From: Flavobacterium terrigena
Lineage (GTDB): Bacteria > Bacteroidota > Bacteroidia > Flavobacteriales > Flavobacteriaceae
NCBI RefSeq assembly: GCF_900108955.1
Contig: NZ_FNYA01000001.1
Location: forward strand, 1 to 64,000
Length of the DNA: 64,000 nucleotides
Reading direction: 5' to 3'
This document shows, in pieces, positions 49,352 through 58,218 of this stretch (positions are counted from its first letter, which is position 1; every line of letters begins with the position of its first letter). The notes under the pieces were generated by a model, which did no database searches, was not told the DNA's origin, and was given only the letters and a program-made list of their open reading frames with translations. The position numbers and the translations under genes were made by a program.

Positions 49352-50980
49352 ATGGACATTAATTTCAACAAAAACGAAGATCATAACAAATTGTTAGTTT
49401 CAGACATGCTACAAAAATTTGCGAAAGTAAAATTAGGTGGCGGACAAAAACGTATTGACAAATTACATGCAGAAGGCAAAATGACTGCTCGTGAGCGTAT
49501 TGATTATTTATTAGATGACAAAGCTAAAAGTATTGAAATTGGAGGATTTGTTGGAGATGGGATGTACGAAGAACATGGTGGTTGTCCATCTGGCGGTGTG
49601 GTTGTAAAAATGGGATATATCAAAGGAAAACAATGTATTGTTGTTGCCAATGATGCTACTGTAAAAGCGGGTGCTTGGTTTCCAATTACGGCTAAGAAAA
49701 ACCTAAGAGCACAAGAAATTGCTATGGAAAACAGATTGCCAATTATTTACTTGGTAGATTCTGCTGGTGTGTATTTACCAATGCAAGATGAAATTTTCCC
49801 AGATAAAGAACATTTCGGACGAATTTTCCGCAATAACGCTATTATGAGCAGCATGGGAATTACTCAAATTGCTGCAGTTATGGGAAGTTGTGTTGCTGGT
49901 GGTGCGTATTTACCAATTATGAGTGATGAAGCTTTAATCGTAGATAAAACAGGAAGTATTTTCTTAGCAGGAAGTTATTTAGTAAAAGCCGCAATTGGTG
50001 AAACAATTGATAATGAAACTTTAGGTGGAGCAACAACGCATTGTGAAATTTCTGGTGTGACCGATTTTAAAGCCAAAGATGATGCGGCAGCTTTAGACAG
50101 AATTAAAAGTATTGTTTCTAAAATTGGTGATTATGACAAAGCAGGTTTCAATAGAGAAACGCCTGCAAAACCAGCATTAGAGCAAAAAGATATTTACGGA
50201 ATTTTACCAAAATTACGTACCGATCAATATGATATGAATGAAATTATCAAACGTTTAGTTGATAATTCGGAATTTGATGAATATAAAGCCGGTTATGGAC
50301 AAACGATTATTACTGGTTATGCCAGAATTGATGGTTGGGCTGTAGGAATTGTTGCCAATCAGCGTTTGGTTTCTAAAACTAAAAAAGGAGAAATTCAATT
50401 TGGTGGTGTAATTTATTCTGAAAGTGCAGATAAAGCCACTCGATTTATTGCAAATTGTAACCAAAAGAAAATTCCATTAGTGTTTTTACAAGACGTTACT
50501 GGATTTATGGTAGGAAGCAAATCAGAACATGGCGGAATCATTAAAGATGGTGCCAAAATGGTAAATGCAGTTTCTAATTCAGTTGTACCTAAATTTACAG
50601 TTGTAGTAGGAAATTCATACGGTGCTGGAAATTACGCAATGTGTGGAAAAGCATACGATCCAAGATTAATTTTTGCTTGGCCAAGTGCCGAATTAGCCGT
50701 TATGGGTGGAACGCAAGCTGCAAAAGTATTAGCACAAATTGAAGCAGCATCTTTAAAAAATAAAGGAGAAGTGGTAGATGAAGCGGTAGAAAAAGAATTA
50801 TTCGATAAGATAAAAGCCAAATATGATGCACAAGTTTCACCATATTATGCTGCTTCTCGTTTATGGACAGATGCCATCATTGATCCGTTAGATACAAGAA
50901 CTTGGATTTCTATGGGAATTGAAGCAGCGAACCACTCACCTATTTTAAAACCATTTAATTTAGGTGTGATTCAGGTATAA
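49352..50980 (+). CDS. Acyl-CoA carboxylase carboxyltransferase (beta) subunit
   Basis: The 542-residue carboxyltransferase moves CO2 from biotin to an acyl-CoA. GGGQKRIDKLHAEGKMTARERID, GGVVVKMGYIKGKQCIVVANDATVKAGAWFP, DSAGVYLPMQDEIFPDKEHFGRIF and GNSYGAGNYAMCGKAYDPR match the propionyl/methylcrotonyl-CoA carboxylase beta group. The biotin subunit is not nearby. The QDEIFPD stretch suggests a methylcrotonyl-like member, but substrate cannot be fixed. It begins 23 bases after dnaX and ends before a terminator. Confidence 0.92.
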   Translation: MDINFNKNEDHNKLLVSDMLQKFAKVKLGGGQKRIDKLHAEGKMTARERIDYLLDDKAKSIEIGGFVGDGMYEEHGGCPSGGVVVKMGYIKGKQCIVVANDATVKAGAWFPITAKKNLRAQEIAMENRLPIIYLVDSAGVYLPMQDEIFPDKEHFGRIFRNNAIMSSMGITQIAAVMGSCVAGGAYLPIMSDEALIVDKTGSIFLAGSYLVKAAIGETIDNETLGGATTHCEISGVTDFKAKDDAAALDRIKSIVSKIGDYDKAGFNRETPAKPALEQKDIYGILPKLRTDQYDMNEIIKRLVDNSEFDEYKAGYGQTIITGYARIDGWAVGIVANQRLVSKTKKGEIQFGGVIYSESADKATRFIANCNQKKIPLVFLQDVTGFMVGSKSEHGGIIKDGAKMVNAVSNSVVPKFTVVVGNSYGAGNYAMCGKAYDPRLIFAWPSAELAVMGGTQAAKVLAQIEAASLKNKGEVVDEAVEKELFDKIKAKYDAQVSPYYAASRLWTDAIIDPLDTRTWISMGIEAANHSPILKPFNLGVIQV

Positions 50981-51002
50981 TCTTGAATTTAAATAAAATC
51001 AT

Positions 51003-51034
51003 AAAAAATCTACTAAATACGAGTAGATTTTTTT
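51003..51034 (+). terminator. Terminator after the carboxylase gene
   Basis: AAAAAATCTACT and AGTAGATTTTTT pair around a 7-base loop. The T-tract runs directly into the first operator-like repeat. Confidence 0.85.
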
Positions 51035-51115
51035 ATACCATTTTTTTGGTATAATTTATAATTATACCATTTTTTTGATATAATTATAAATTATACCATT
51101 TTTTTGATATATTTG
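51034..51115 (+). promoter_or_regulatory. Three 29-bp-period operator-like repeats overlapping the satD promoter
   Basis: TATACCATTTTTTT begins at 51034, 51063 and 51092. The first copy is a perfect palindrome TATACCA-TTTTTT-TGGTATA; the others end TGATATA. The third runs into TATATTTG (51108-51115), the -7 element, and the ATG follows 20 bases later. No TTTG at -33 is seen. The position suggests repressor sites. SatD itself has a C-terminal helix-turn-helix and could be the ligand, by inference. Confidence 0.7.
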
Positions 51116-51135
51116 TAATACAAAAAAAATGAATT

Positions 51136-51735
51136 ATGATAGCAATATTAACTGGCGATATAATCCGTTCTAAAAAAATAGCAGCCGAAATTTGGTTACC
51201 TATCTTAGAAAAATCTTTGTCTAAATTTGGGGAAAAACCAAAATTTTGGGATATTTATAGAGGAGATAGTTTTCAATTAGAAACCAATATCGAAAACGCA
51301 TTAATTGCAACATTATCAATAATTGCATCTATAAAGCAAGTTCCGAAAATTGATGTCCGTATTAGTATTGGAATTGGAGAAAAAGAATATCAAGGAGAAA
51401 GTATTACTACATCAAACGGTAGTGCATTTGTAAATTCTGGTGAATCTTTTGAAGATTTAGGAAAAAAGAAATTAGGCATAAAAACCCCTAAAACAAACAC
51501 TACTAATCAACTGCAAACTGAATTACAATTAGTTCGTGCATTAACAGAAAAATGGACAAGTAATATGTGTGAAACTATATCTTGTTTGTTAGAAAATCCA
51601 AAACTAAACCAAACAGAAATTGCGGAAATTTTAAAAAAACCCCAAAGTCACATTAGTAGAGAATTAAAAGCGGCATCCTATTATGAAATTATGGAATATG
51701 TAAAATTAGCCAACCAAAAACTACAAAACATATGA
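51136..51735 (+). CDS. SatD family protein with C-terminal HTH
   Basis: The 199-residue protein opens MIAILTGDIIRSKKI, a SatD-family feature, then WDIYRGDSFQLE and VRISIGIGEKEY, like a degenerate nucleotidyl-cyclase or phosphodiesterase fold. From about residue 130 it has KLNQTEIAEILKKPQSHISRELK, a helix-turn-helix. Its stop overlaps the DUF3307 start by 4 bases (ATGA). SatD-DUF3307 pairs recur in Bacteroidota. Three promoter repeats suggest autoregulation. Confidence 0.87.
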   Translation: MIAILTGDIIRSKKIAAEIWLPILEKSLSKFGEKPKFWDIYRGDSFQLETNIENALIATLSIIASIKQVPKIDVRISIGIGEKEYQGESITTSNGSAFVNSGESFEDLGKKKLGIKTPKTNTTNQLQTELQLVRALTEKWTSNMCETISCLLENPKLNQTEIAEILKKPQSHISRELKAASYYEIMEYVKLANQKLQNI

Positions 51736-52457
51736 TATTGTTTATACTAAAATTACTAATTGTGCATTTTTTAGGGGATTTTACTTTCCAACCGAATAAA
51801 TGGATAAAAAAACGAAATAAAAAAGGCATCGCCTCTAAGTATTTGTACTATCATATGTTAGTTCATTTTGTTTTGTCATTATTGTTTTTTATAACGGAAC
51901 TCCAAAAATATTTTCCAGGAATAGTAGTCATAATACTACTGCATTATGCGATTGATGTTGTCAAAATTTATGTATGTAATAAAGAAGTTTTATCGGAATT
52001 TAAATTGTTTTTAATTGATCAATTTCTTCATGTTTTAACCATAATTTTAGTTTGTAACTATTATTTCCCTTTTGAATTTAAATTTCAAGATTTGGTATCA
52101 GAAAAAATATTATTAATAATAACTACAACAATTTTAATTGTCTCTGTAACACCAATAATAATTAAAGTTTTTTTTCAGCGTTGGGAAAACGATATGAATT
52201 TTGACAGCAAAGAATCTTTAAAAAATGCGGGATTATATATTGGAATTATAGAGAGAATATTTATAGTCTTATTTATAAATATAAATTTTTATGAAGGAAT
52301 TGGCTATTTGTTAGCTGCAAAATCAATTTTCAGATTTGGCGATTTAACCAATGCGAAAGACAAAAAACTAACCGAATACATACTATTAGGAACTTTACTT
52401 AGCTTTATCCTAGCAATAGTAATTGGTCTGATTTTAAAACAAACTTTAAACTCGTAA
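51732..52457 (+). CDS. DUF3307 family membrane protein
   Basis: The 241-residue protein matches DUF3307. LLIVHFLGDFTFQPNKWIKKRNKKG lies at the N-terminus and a His in LYYHMLVHFVLSLLFF. HYAIDVVKIYV, FLIDQFLHVLTIILVCNYYF and four more hydrophobic segments indicate about six membrane helices. Translation is coupled to satD by a 4-base overlap. Function is unknown. A terminator hairpin follows directly. Confidence 0.87.
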   Translation: MILFILKLLIVHFLGDFTFQPNKWIKKRNKKGIASKYLYYHMLVHFVLSLLFFITELQKYFPGIVVIILLHYAIDVVKIYVCNKEVLSEFKLFLIDQFLHVLTIILVCNYYFPFEFKFQDLVSEKILLIITTTILIVSVTPIIIKVFFQRWENDMNFDSKESLKNAGLYIGIIERIFIVLFININFYEGIGYLLAAKSIFRFGDLTNAKDKKLTEYILLGTLLSFILAIVIGLILKQTLNS

Positions 52458-52465
52458 CAAAAAAC

Positions 52466-52497
52466 AAAAATCTACTACTAATTAGTAGATTTTTTTT
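52466..52497 (+). terminator. Terminator/attenuator directly before a tiny ORF
   Basis: AAAAATCTACTA and TAGTAGATTTTT pair around a 5-base loop with eight Ts. The last T is next to the ATG of the 42-residue ORF, so readthrough is needed to express it from the satD promoter. Confidence 0.85.
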
Positions 52498-52626
52498 ATG
52501 GAAACAGAAAACAAACCAAGCAAATATGAATGGCTTTCACATCCGAGAGCATTTTCTCTTTTTCTTTTAATTATAATTTTAATTTGGAAATTATTTTTAC
52601 GAGATTTATACTTTAAATATTTTTAA
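52498..52626 (+). CDS. Tiny single-pass membrane protein (42 aa)
   Basis: The ORF METENKPSKYEWLSHP... continues into a hydrophobic helix (AFSLFLLIIILIWKLFL) and ends RDLYFKYF. Its stop is 1 base before the M1 peptidase ATG, the layout of a translationally coupled pair. The charged N-terminus plus one helix suggests a membrane protein or helper of the peptidase. No homologue is recognised. Start at the terminator edge is odd, and I rank it likely rather than certain. Confidence 0.6.
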   Translation: METENKPSKYEWLSHPRAFSLFLLIIILIWKLFLRDLYFKYF

Positions 52627-52627
52627 A

Positions 52628-54253
52628 ATGAAAAAAATACTTTTATTCTCCATTTCACTTTTGGGTTTCAATCAAATTGAAGCGCAAAATTTTTCTCGTA
52701 AAGATTCTTTACAAGGCGGTTTACGTGAAGAACGCACGTGTTATGATGTAATGCGATATAACTTAGATATCAAAATTAATCCAACTGAAAAATCAATTGT
52801 TGGATTCAATGAAATCATCTTTAAAGTAGATGATAACACGTCAAAAATTCAAGTGGATTTGTTTGAAAACATGAAAATTGAATCTATCATTTGGAAGAAT
52901 AAAAAGTTAACTTACAAAAGAGAATTTAACGCTGTTTTTATAGATTTTCCAGAAGAATTAAAAAAAGGAACAACTCAAACCATAACTTTCAATTATTCTG
53001 GAAACCCAGTAATTGCTAAAAACGCACCTTGGGATGGAGGATTTGTTTTCACAAAAGACAAAAAAGAAAATCCATGGATTGGTGTAGCTGTACAAGGAAC
53101 TGGAGCGAGTTTATGGTATCCATGTAAAGATTCTCAAACAGATGAACCAGATAATGGCGCAAGTATGAAAGTGGCTGTGCCAAACGGATTAATGAATGTT
53201 TCTAACGGGAGATTTTTAGGCTCTACTGATTTAAAAGATGGTTACACACGTTGGGATTGGGAAGTAAAAAATCCAATCAACAATTATGATATTACAGTGA
53301 ATATTGCTGATTATGTTCACATTCACGACAATCATGAAGGTTTAGATTTAGATTATTATGTGTTGCGTTATAATGAAGAAACTGCGCGTAAACATTTTGA
53401 TAATGATGTAAAACCTATGATGAATTGCTTCCAATCGAAATTTGGAAAATATCCTTTCCACGAAGATGGCTATAAATTAGTTGAAACGCCTTATTTAGGT
53501 ATGGAGCATCAAAGTGCTGTGGCTTACGGCAATAAGTATAAAAAAGGATACTTAGGTAATGATTTATCTGGAACAGGTGCTGGAATGTTTTTCGATTATA
53601 TTACGATTCATGAAACAGGTCACGAATGGTTCGGAAACAGTATCACAAGTAAAGATATTGCCGATATGTGGATTCACGAAGGATTTACAACTTACACTGA
53701 AACTGTTTTTATTGAATGCGTAAAAGGTTATGATGAAGCGATAAGATACATAAATGGAAGCAAGTTTAATGTTCGAAATGATCGACCAATTATTGCACAA
53801 TTTGGTGTAAACAAAGAAGGTAGCGGTGATATGTATGCCAAAGGTGCTCTCCTACTTAATACCATTCGCCATATTATAAATGACGATGAAAAATGGTGGA
53901 AATTATTATACGATTATTCTGAAACGTATAAAAAACAAATTATTGATACCAAAACCGTAATTGATTTCTTCAACAAAGAGAGTAACATGGATTTAACTCC
54001 CGTTTTTGAGCAGTATTTAACAACTACAAAAATTCCAAAATTAGTTTTATCAAAATCTGGAGGTAAATTAAGTTACAATTGGGAAAATGTGAAGGATACT
54101 TTTAAAATGCCGGTAGATATAGTGGTAAATGAAAAAACAATCCGTTTACATCCCACTACTTCAAAACAAGAAATGAAAATTGATAAAAAAATTGAATTGG
54201 AAAATATTGAAGTAAAAACCAAACAGTTTTTTATTAAAATTGAAAAGAAGTAA
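52628..54253 (+). CDS. M1 family aminopeptidase-like metallopeptidase
   Basis: The 541-residue exported protein has a signal peptide (ending IEAQ). An N-terminal beta domain (about 40-220) precedes the gluzincin domain. Zinc ligands are H328-E-T-G-H332 and E351 in MWIHEGF. YLGMEHQSAVAYGN plays the part of the GAMEN exopeptidase motif. The C-terminal M1 HEAT-like region is short, as in many Bacteroidota M1 proteins. It is co-directional with the tiny ORF before it. Confidence 0.92.
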   Translation: MKKILLFSISLLGFNQIEAQNFSRKDSLQGGLREERTCYDVMRYNLDIKINPTEKSIVGFNEIIFKVDDNTSKIQVDLFENMKIESIIWKNKKLTYKREFNAVFIDFPEELKKGTTQTITFNYSGNPVIAKNAPWDGGFVFTKDKKENPWIGVAVQGTGASLWYPCKDSQTDEPDNGASMKVAVPNGLMNVSNGRFLGSTDLKDGYTRWDWEVKNPINNYDITVNIADYVHIHDNHEGLDLDYYVLRYNEETARKHFDNDVKPMMNCFQSKFGKYPFHEDGYKLVETPYLGMEHQSAVAYGNKYKKGYLGNDLSGTGAGMFFDYITIHETGHEWFGNSITSKDIADMWIHEGFTTYTETVFIECVKGYDEAIRYINGSKFNVRNDRPIIAQFGVNKEGSGDMYAKGALLLNTIRHIINDDEKWWKLLYDYSETYKKQIIDTKTVIDFFNKESNMDLTPVFEQYLTTTKIPKLVLSKSGGKLSYNWENVKDTFKMPVDIVVNEKTIRLHPTTSKQEMKIDKKIELENIEVKTKQFFIKIEKK

Positions 54254-54363
54254 AATATAGTAATGTCCTTTTTAACGAAGTGAGAAAAATAAAAATTTCA
54301 AAAAAATAATTCATAATTAATTAATTTTTAGTAACTTAGATTATAATTTTAAATCTATTATCT

Positions 54364-54789
54364 ATGGCTACTAGTATTAAACAATTGAACAAATGGGCAA
54401 ACGCGCACACGTCTTATCCATTAGATTTGTTAAGAATTGCATTAGGTGTGTTTTTATTTATTAAAGGCGTAACATTTATTACCAACAAACATTATTTAAG
54501 CGAAATTTTAAGTTCTGTTAGAGGTTATGGAGGCGAAATGATGATTATTCATTATGTAGCTATGGCACATATGATTGGTGGATTTATGATTGTTCTTGGC
54601 TTCTTTACCAGATGGTCAATTTGGTTTCAATTGCCAATTGTTTTATGCGCCGTGCTAATTAATTTCTTTGGAGAATTTAATCTTGCAAATTTTATACAAG
54701 CCAGCATTGCCCTATTATTATGTGTCTTTTTCTCCTTCTATGGTAGTGGAAAACATTCATTAGATTACAATTTCAAAATGGAACATTAA
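54364..54789 (+). CDS. DoxX family membrane protein
   Basis: The 141-residue protein has four membrane helices (about 20-34, 60-80, 84-103 and 105-125). LDLLRIALGVFLFIKGVTFI and HMIGGFMIVLGFFTRWSIWFQLP match the DoxX fold. DoxX proteins are linked to thiosulfate or redox functions in some organisms, but the role is mostly unknown. It stands alone with a TAACTTAG-like -7 element upstream. Confidence 0.85.
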   Translation: MATSIKQLNKWANAHTSYPLDLLRIALGVFLFIKGVTFITNKHYLSEILSSVRGYGGEMMIIHYVAMAHMIGGFMIVLGFFTRWSIWFQLPIVLCAVLINFFGEFNLANFIQASIALLLCVFFSFYGSGKHSLDYNFKMEH

Positions 54790-54889
54790 AAAAATTAACG
54801 AAAAGTTTGTGTAATTAATAAATAATTAATAAATTTACTTCTCTTTTCGAAACAACTTAAACTATTAATTAGTTATAAAGTATTTATTT

Positions 54890-54962
54890 AGTGTCATACT
54901 GGAAAAAAATCTGCAAAAGAAGAATTTAATTACAAAACAAGATTTTTTATTAGTGTGACACT
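54890..54962. repeat. Pair of AGTGTNAYACT palindromes between convergent genes
   Basis: AGTGTCATACT (54890-54900) and AGTGTGACACT (54952-54962) are near-identical and self-complementary around the central base. They also pair with each other around 51 bases. The right copy is followed by seven Ts. They may form a large terminator stem. Confidence 0.55.
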
Positions 54963-54966
54963 TTTT

Positions 54967-55998
54967 TTATGCCCTTTTCTCAAGGGTTTTCTTTCTGTTG
55001 ATTTTATTGGTTTCCGTTTCTATGAATTTATCAATAAATACAATTTCTTTCGGAATTTGATATTTTGATAAATCCGAAAATAAGATAGTATCAATTTCAA
55101 ATGGATTGCCTTCAACAACTAAAATTACTTTTTCTCCAAATTTCTCATCAGGAAAACTTGCTATAAAAAAGGGTATTGAAATATATTTAGCTAACTTTTC
55201 TTCTATTTCCTCTGGGAAAATTTTCACACCACCAGAATTAATAACATTATCAATTCGTCCTTTTAAAATAAATTGGGTTTCATTTAAAATTTCTACAATA
55301 TCATTTGTAATAATTTTATCTGGCGATAGCTCTAAGGCTTCGATAACCAAACAATTTCTTTCATCTACAGAAATATTCACATTTGGTAAAACAGTGAACT
55401 GCTTCGCTCCTATTTGCTTAATAGCAATGTGTGAAATCGTTTCCGTCATTCCATACGATTCAAAAGCTTTACAATTCGTTTTCAAAATACTTTCCGCTAA
55501 TTGATAACTGACTTTTGTTCCACCAATTAGTAGCGTTTCAACCAAATGCAATTGCTCTAAAGAATTTGCCACTTGCATTGGAACCATCGCTACAAAATTG
55601 TACTTTTTATTTGCTAACGGATTGCTAATCGGTTCCGTTGTATCTAAATGTAATCCTAAAGTTATTGCACGAATTAACATCATTTTTCCAGCAATATAAT
55701 CTGCTGACAAACATAATAAAGCGGTACTTTTTGGTTGTAAATTAAAGAATGAACCTGTGGCTTTCGCCGAAGCAATCATCGCGTTTTTTTGCAACACAAT
55801 TTGTTTGGGTTTTCCTGTAGAACCAGAAGTCTGAACAAAAACAAACGATTCGTTATTGAGCCATTCTAAAAGAAATTTTCCAATACGTTTTTCGAATAAT
55901 TGTCCGTTTTCTTTTAAATATAAAGCTTCCGATAAAAGTTCGATGTAAGAAAAACTCTTTCCGTTTAATTTAAAATCGGGATGAATAAATTGATTCAT
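54967..55998 (-). CDS. menE: o-Succinylbenzoate-CoA ligase-like (AMP-binding)
   Basis: The 343-residue protein is a short adenylate-forming enzyme. The P-loop is FVQTSGSTGKPKQI near residues 53-66. SYGMTETISHIA and LKGRIDNVINSGGVKIFPEEIEEKL give the A5 and A8 motifs. MenE activates o-succinylbenzoate for menaquinone synthesis, and this short version is typical of Flavobacteria. The symbol is by similarity. The CPBP protease gene overlaps by 1 base at its start, on the same strand. Confidence 0.85.
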   Translation of the reverse strand: MNQFIHPDFKLNGKSFSYIELLSEALYLKENGQLFEKRIGKFLLEWLNNESFVFVQTSGSTGKPKQIVLQKNAMIASAKATGSFFNLQPKSTALLCLSADYIAGKMMLIRAITLGLHLDTTEPISNPLANKKYNFVAMVPMQVANSLEQLHLVETLLIGGTKVSYQLAESILKTNCKAFESYGMTETISHIAIKQIGAKQFTVLPNVNISVDERNCLVIEALELSPDKIITNDIVEILNETQFILKGRIDNVINSGGVKIFPEEIEEKLAKYISIPFFIASFPDEKFGEKVILVVEGNPFEIDTILFSDLSKYQIPKEIVFIDKFIETETNKINRKKTLEKRA

Positions 55999-56921
55999 TA
56001 GTCTCTTTCAATTGATTCAAATTCTTTAACTTCAATTGGTTTTATAGTTCCGAAAAGTTTTTCTTTCCAATTGCTCCATTTGTATTTTATCGCGAAAATG
56101 TAGAGTAGAATTGGGAAAATTACCAAAATTGGAATGAATATTTGAAAATTTGCACTTGGTTCTGAAACATCTTTTAAAATCGAATGTGTTTGAAAAGCCG
56201 ACCAATCTGAAGTGACTAGCAAAGCGCCAACTAAATTATTTGCCGCGTGAAAACCTAAAGCTAATTCTAAACCTTCATCCATTAAAGTCAAAATCCCTAA
56301 AAATAAACCTGTTCCAATATAATAAAACATAATTACCATTCCTAATTTGTCTACTTCCGGATTGGCAATATGCATAATTCCGAATAAAAATGAAGTAACT
56401 ACAAGTGGAATCCATCTTGTTTTTGTAGCCAATCCTAAACCTTGCAACATATGAGCGCGAAACAAGTATTCTTCAAAACTAGTTTGTAAAGGAACAAATA
56501 ATATTGCTAAAATTACAAAAACGGTAAATTTTTCAGGTTTAAAATTAACAACAAAATCTTCTGGAGCTGCGTAATAACTCACAACTGTAGTAACAATTGT
56601 GAACAAACTCCAAAGTCCGAAAGAGAAAAAAACGCGTTTCCAATCGATTTTTGATCGTGAAGTAGTTAAAATTCTAATCGTATTATTTTGAATGAATTTA
56701 TTATAAAACAAAACGATTAATAACATTAATGCAAGCGGACTAACCAAAGCTACGAAAGTTCCATTTACGCCAATTAATTTGGTCATGTCTTTCATCATAG
56801 CTACTGTGTCAACGCCTTCAGTAGAAATATAATTATAAATCATTAAACCTAAAAAAAGACCAGGAATAACTAAATATGTCCACAAATTAATCTTGAATTT
56901 TTGTAATTGCTCTATATACAT
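55998..56921 (-). CDS. CPBP family intramembrane metalloprotease
   Basis: The 307-residue membrane protein has about eight hydrophobic segments. The CPBP/CAAX motif FEEYLFRAHMLQGL holds the EExxxR, SFLFGIMHI and GFHAANNL the later His and Asn. Related proteins act on prenylated or bacteriocin-like substrates, and function here is unknown. Its tail overlaps the menE-like start by one base, so both are in one operon. Its own upstream region is shared with arsC. Confidence 0.88.
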   Translation of the reverse strand: MYIEQLQKFKINLWTYLVIPGLFLGLMIYNYISTEGVDTVAMMKDMTKLIGVNGTFVALVSPLALMLLIVLFYNKFIQNNTIRILTTSRSKIDWKRVFFSFGLWSLFTIVTTVVSYYAAPEDFVVNFKPEKFTVFVILAILFVPLQTSFEEYLFRAHMLQGLGLATKTRWIPLVVTSFLFGIMHIANPEVDKLGMVIMFYYIGTGLFLGILTLMDEGLELALGFHAANNLVGALLVTSDWSAFQTHSILKDVSEPSANFQIFIPILVIFPILLYIFAIKYKWSNWKEKLFGTIKPIEVKEFESIERD

Positions 56922-56979
56922 TTTATGTTTTTTTAAAGTCCACTAAAATACAATTATTACCTTTGCAAAAAAAATATTT

Positions 56980-57321
56980 ATGATAACCATTTATCACAAC
57001 AACCGTTGTTCAAAATCGAGAGAAGGACTTTGCTTTTTAGAAAATATAAATCAACCATTTGAAGTCATCAATTATTTAGACAACGTTCCTACTTTTAACG
57101 AATTAGAAACAATCATAAAAAAACTAAATATCAAACCGATTGAATTGGTTAGAGTTAAAGAAAAAGATTGGACAGAAAACTTTAAAGGTAAAACTTTATC
57201 TGATAAAGAAATTATTGAAGCGATGATTCAATTTCCGAAATTAATCGAAAGACCAATTGTAATTAATGGCAACAAAGCTGTAATTGCAAGACCAACGGAA
57301 TTGATTAATGAAATTTTGTAA
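56980..57321 (+). CDS. ArsC/Spx-family reductase
   Basis: The 113-residue thioredoxin-fold protein begins MITIYHNNRCSKSREGLCFLE, with the single catalytic Cys followed by Ser-Lys-Ser. RPIVINGNKAVIARP near the C-terminus is also diagnostic. It matches arsenate reductase (glutaredoxin) or YfgD-type members. No ars operon is nearby, so arsenic resistance is not certain. Its stop abuts the convergent DUF1275 gene. Confidence 0.88.
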   Translation: MITIYHNNRCSKSREGLCFLENINQPFEVINYLDNVPTFNELETIIKKLNIKPIELVRVKEKDWTENFKGKTLSDKEIIEAMIQFPKLIERPIVINGNKAVIARPTELINEIL

Positions 57322-58029
57322 TTATTTTACTTTATATAATTTCACATTAATATAATCAACGAATAAACCAACAATAAGTATTATTGAAGCAATTAGCAAT
57401 GTTTTCATTTTGTATGTTGAGAAAAATAATCCAGCCATAATACCACCAATAAAAAATGTTGTGATAATCGTTAATCTTAACTTTATTGATGAAAAAAGTT
57501 TTGTTCTTTGTTCATCTGATTTATAAAAGAAAAGCTGAGATATTTCAATTCCTAAATCAGTAAACAAACCTGTTAAATGCGTAGTTCTGACAACTGAATT
57601 AGAAATAGTTGTCACTAGTGAATTCTGCAAACCCATCGCAAATAACATAGAACAAGCTATTAAATTTGGATTGTTAAGGATAAAATTATAATTCAATAAA
57701 GCAACGCTCATTAAGAGAAGCGCTTCAATTAATACTGGAATTATAAATATATTCTTATCCGTAACTTTTTGCGTAATTTCAATTATAAAGTTGGAAAAAA
57801 AAGCACCAAATAAAAAGAAAAAAATATAAATAAAATAAAAAAATGATTGACTAAAATTGAGCGAAAATGCTTCTTCAACCATAAATGCAAAATGTCCAGT
57901 AACATTTGTGGTAAGTTTTTGAACGGCCAAAAAACCAACAACATTAACAATACCCGCAACAAAAGACAATAAAGAAGCAATTCCGATATTATGCTTTAAA
58001 TTTCTTGTTTTACCTTTATGTCTAAACAT
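57322..58029 (-). CDS. YoaK (DUF1275) family membrane protein
   Basis: The 235-residue protein has about six membrane helices. LSFVAGIVNVVGFLAVQKLTTNVTGHFAFMVEEAF, GLQNSLVTTISNSVVRTTHLTGLFTDLGIEIS and FFIGGIMAGLFF match DUF1275 (YoaK). The TTHLTGLFTDLG motif is conserved. Function is unknown. The gene is convergent with arsC and no terminator hairpin is visible between them. Confidence 0.88.
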   Translation of the reverse strand: MFRHKGKTRNLKHNIGIASLLSFVAGIVNVVGFLAVQKLTTNVTGHFAFMVEEAFSLNFSQSFFYFIYIFFFLFGAFFSNFIIEITQKVTDKNIFIIPVLIEALLLMSVALLNYNFILNNPNLIACSMLFAMGLQNSLVTTISNSVVRTTHLTGLFTDLGIEISQLFFYKSDEQRTKLFSSIKLRLTIITTFFIGGIMAGLFFSTYKMKTLLIASIILIVGLFVDYINVKLYKVK

Positions 58030-58218
58030 TTATTTTAAAATTTAAATATTTTATATTTTTCCTATTATTACTAAAGATAGCATTTCTTTTGCAAAATTTA
58101 ATTGATTTTATTCAAAATTAAAAACACACTAACAAAGTTTAATAAAATCATTTAACATAGTTTTAATAATTATTTGATTTCCCTAGCACTACATTTGTAC
58201 TGTAAAATGTTATACACT

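Noticed and set aside
54967-56921. Truncated menE
   Set aside because: 343 residues is short against E. coli, but all AMP-binding motifs are present and this short form is known in Flavobacteria.
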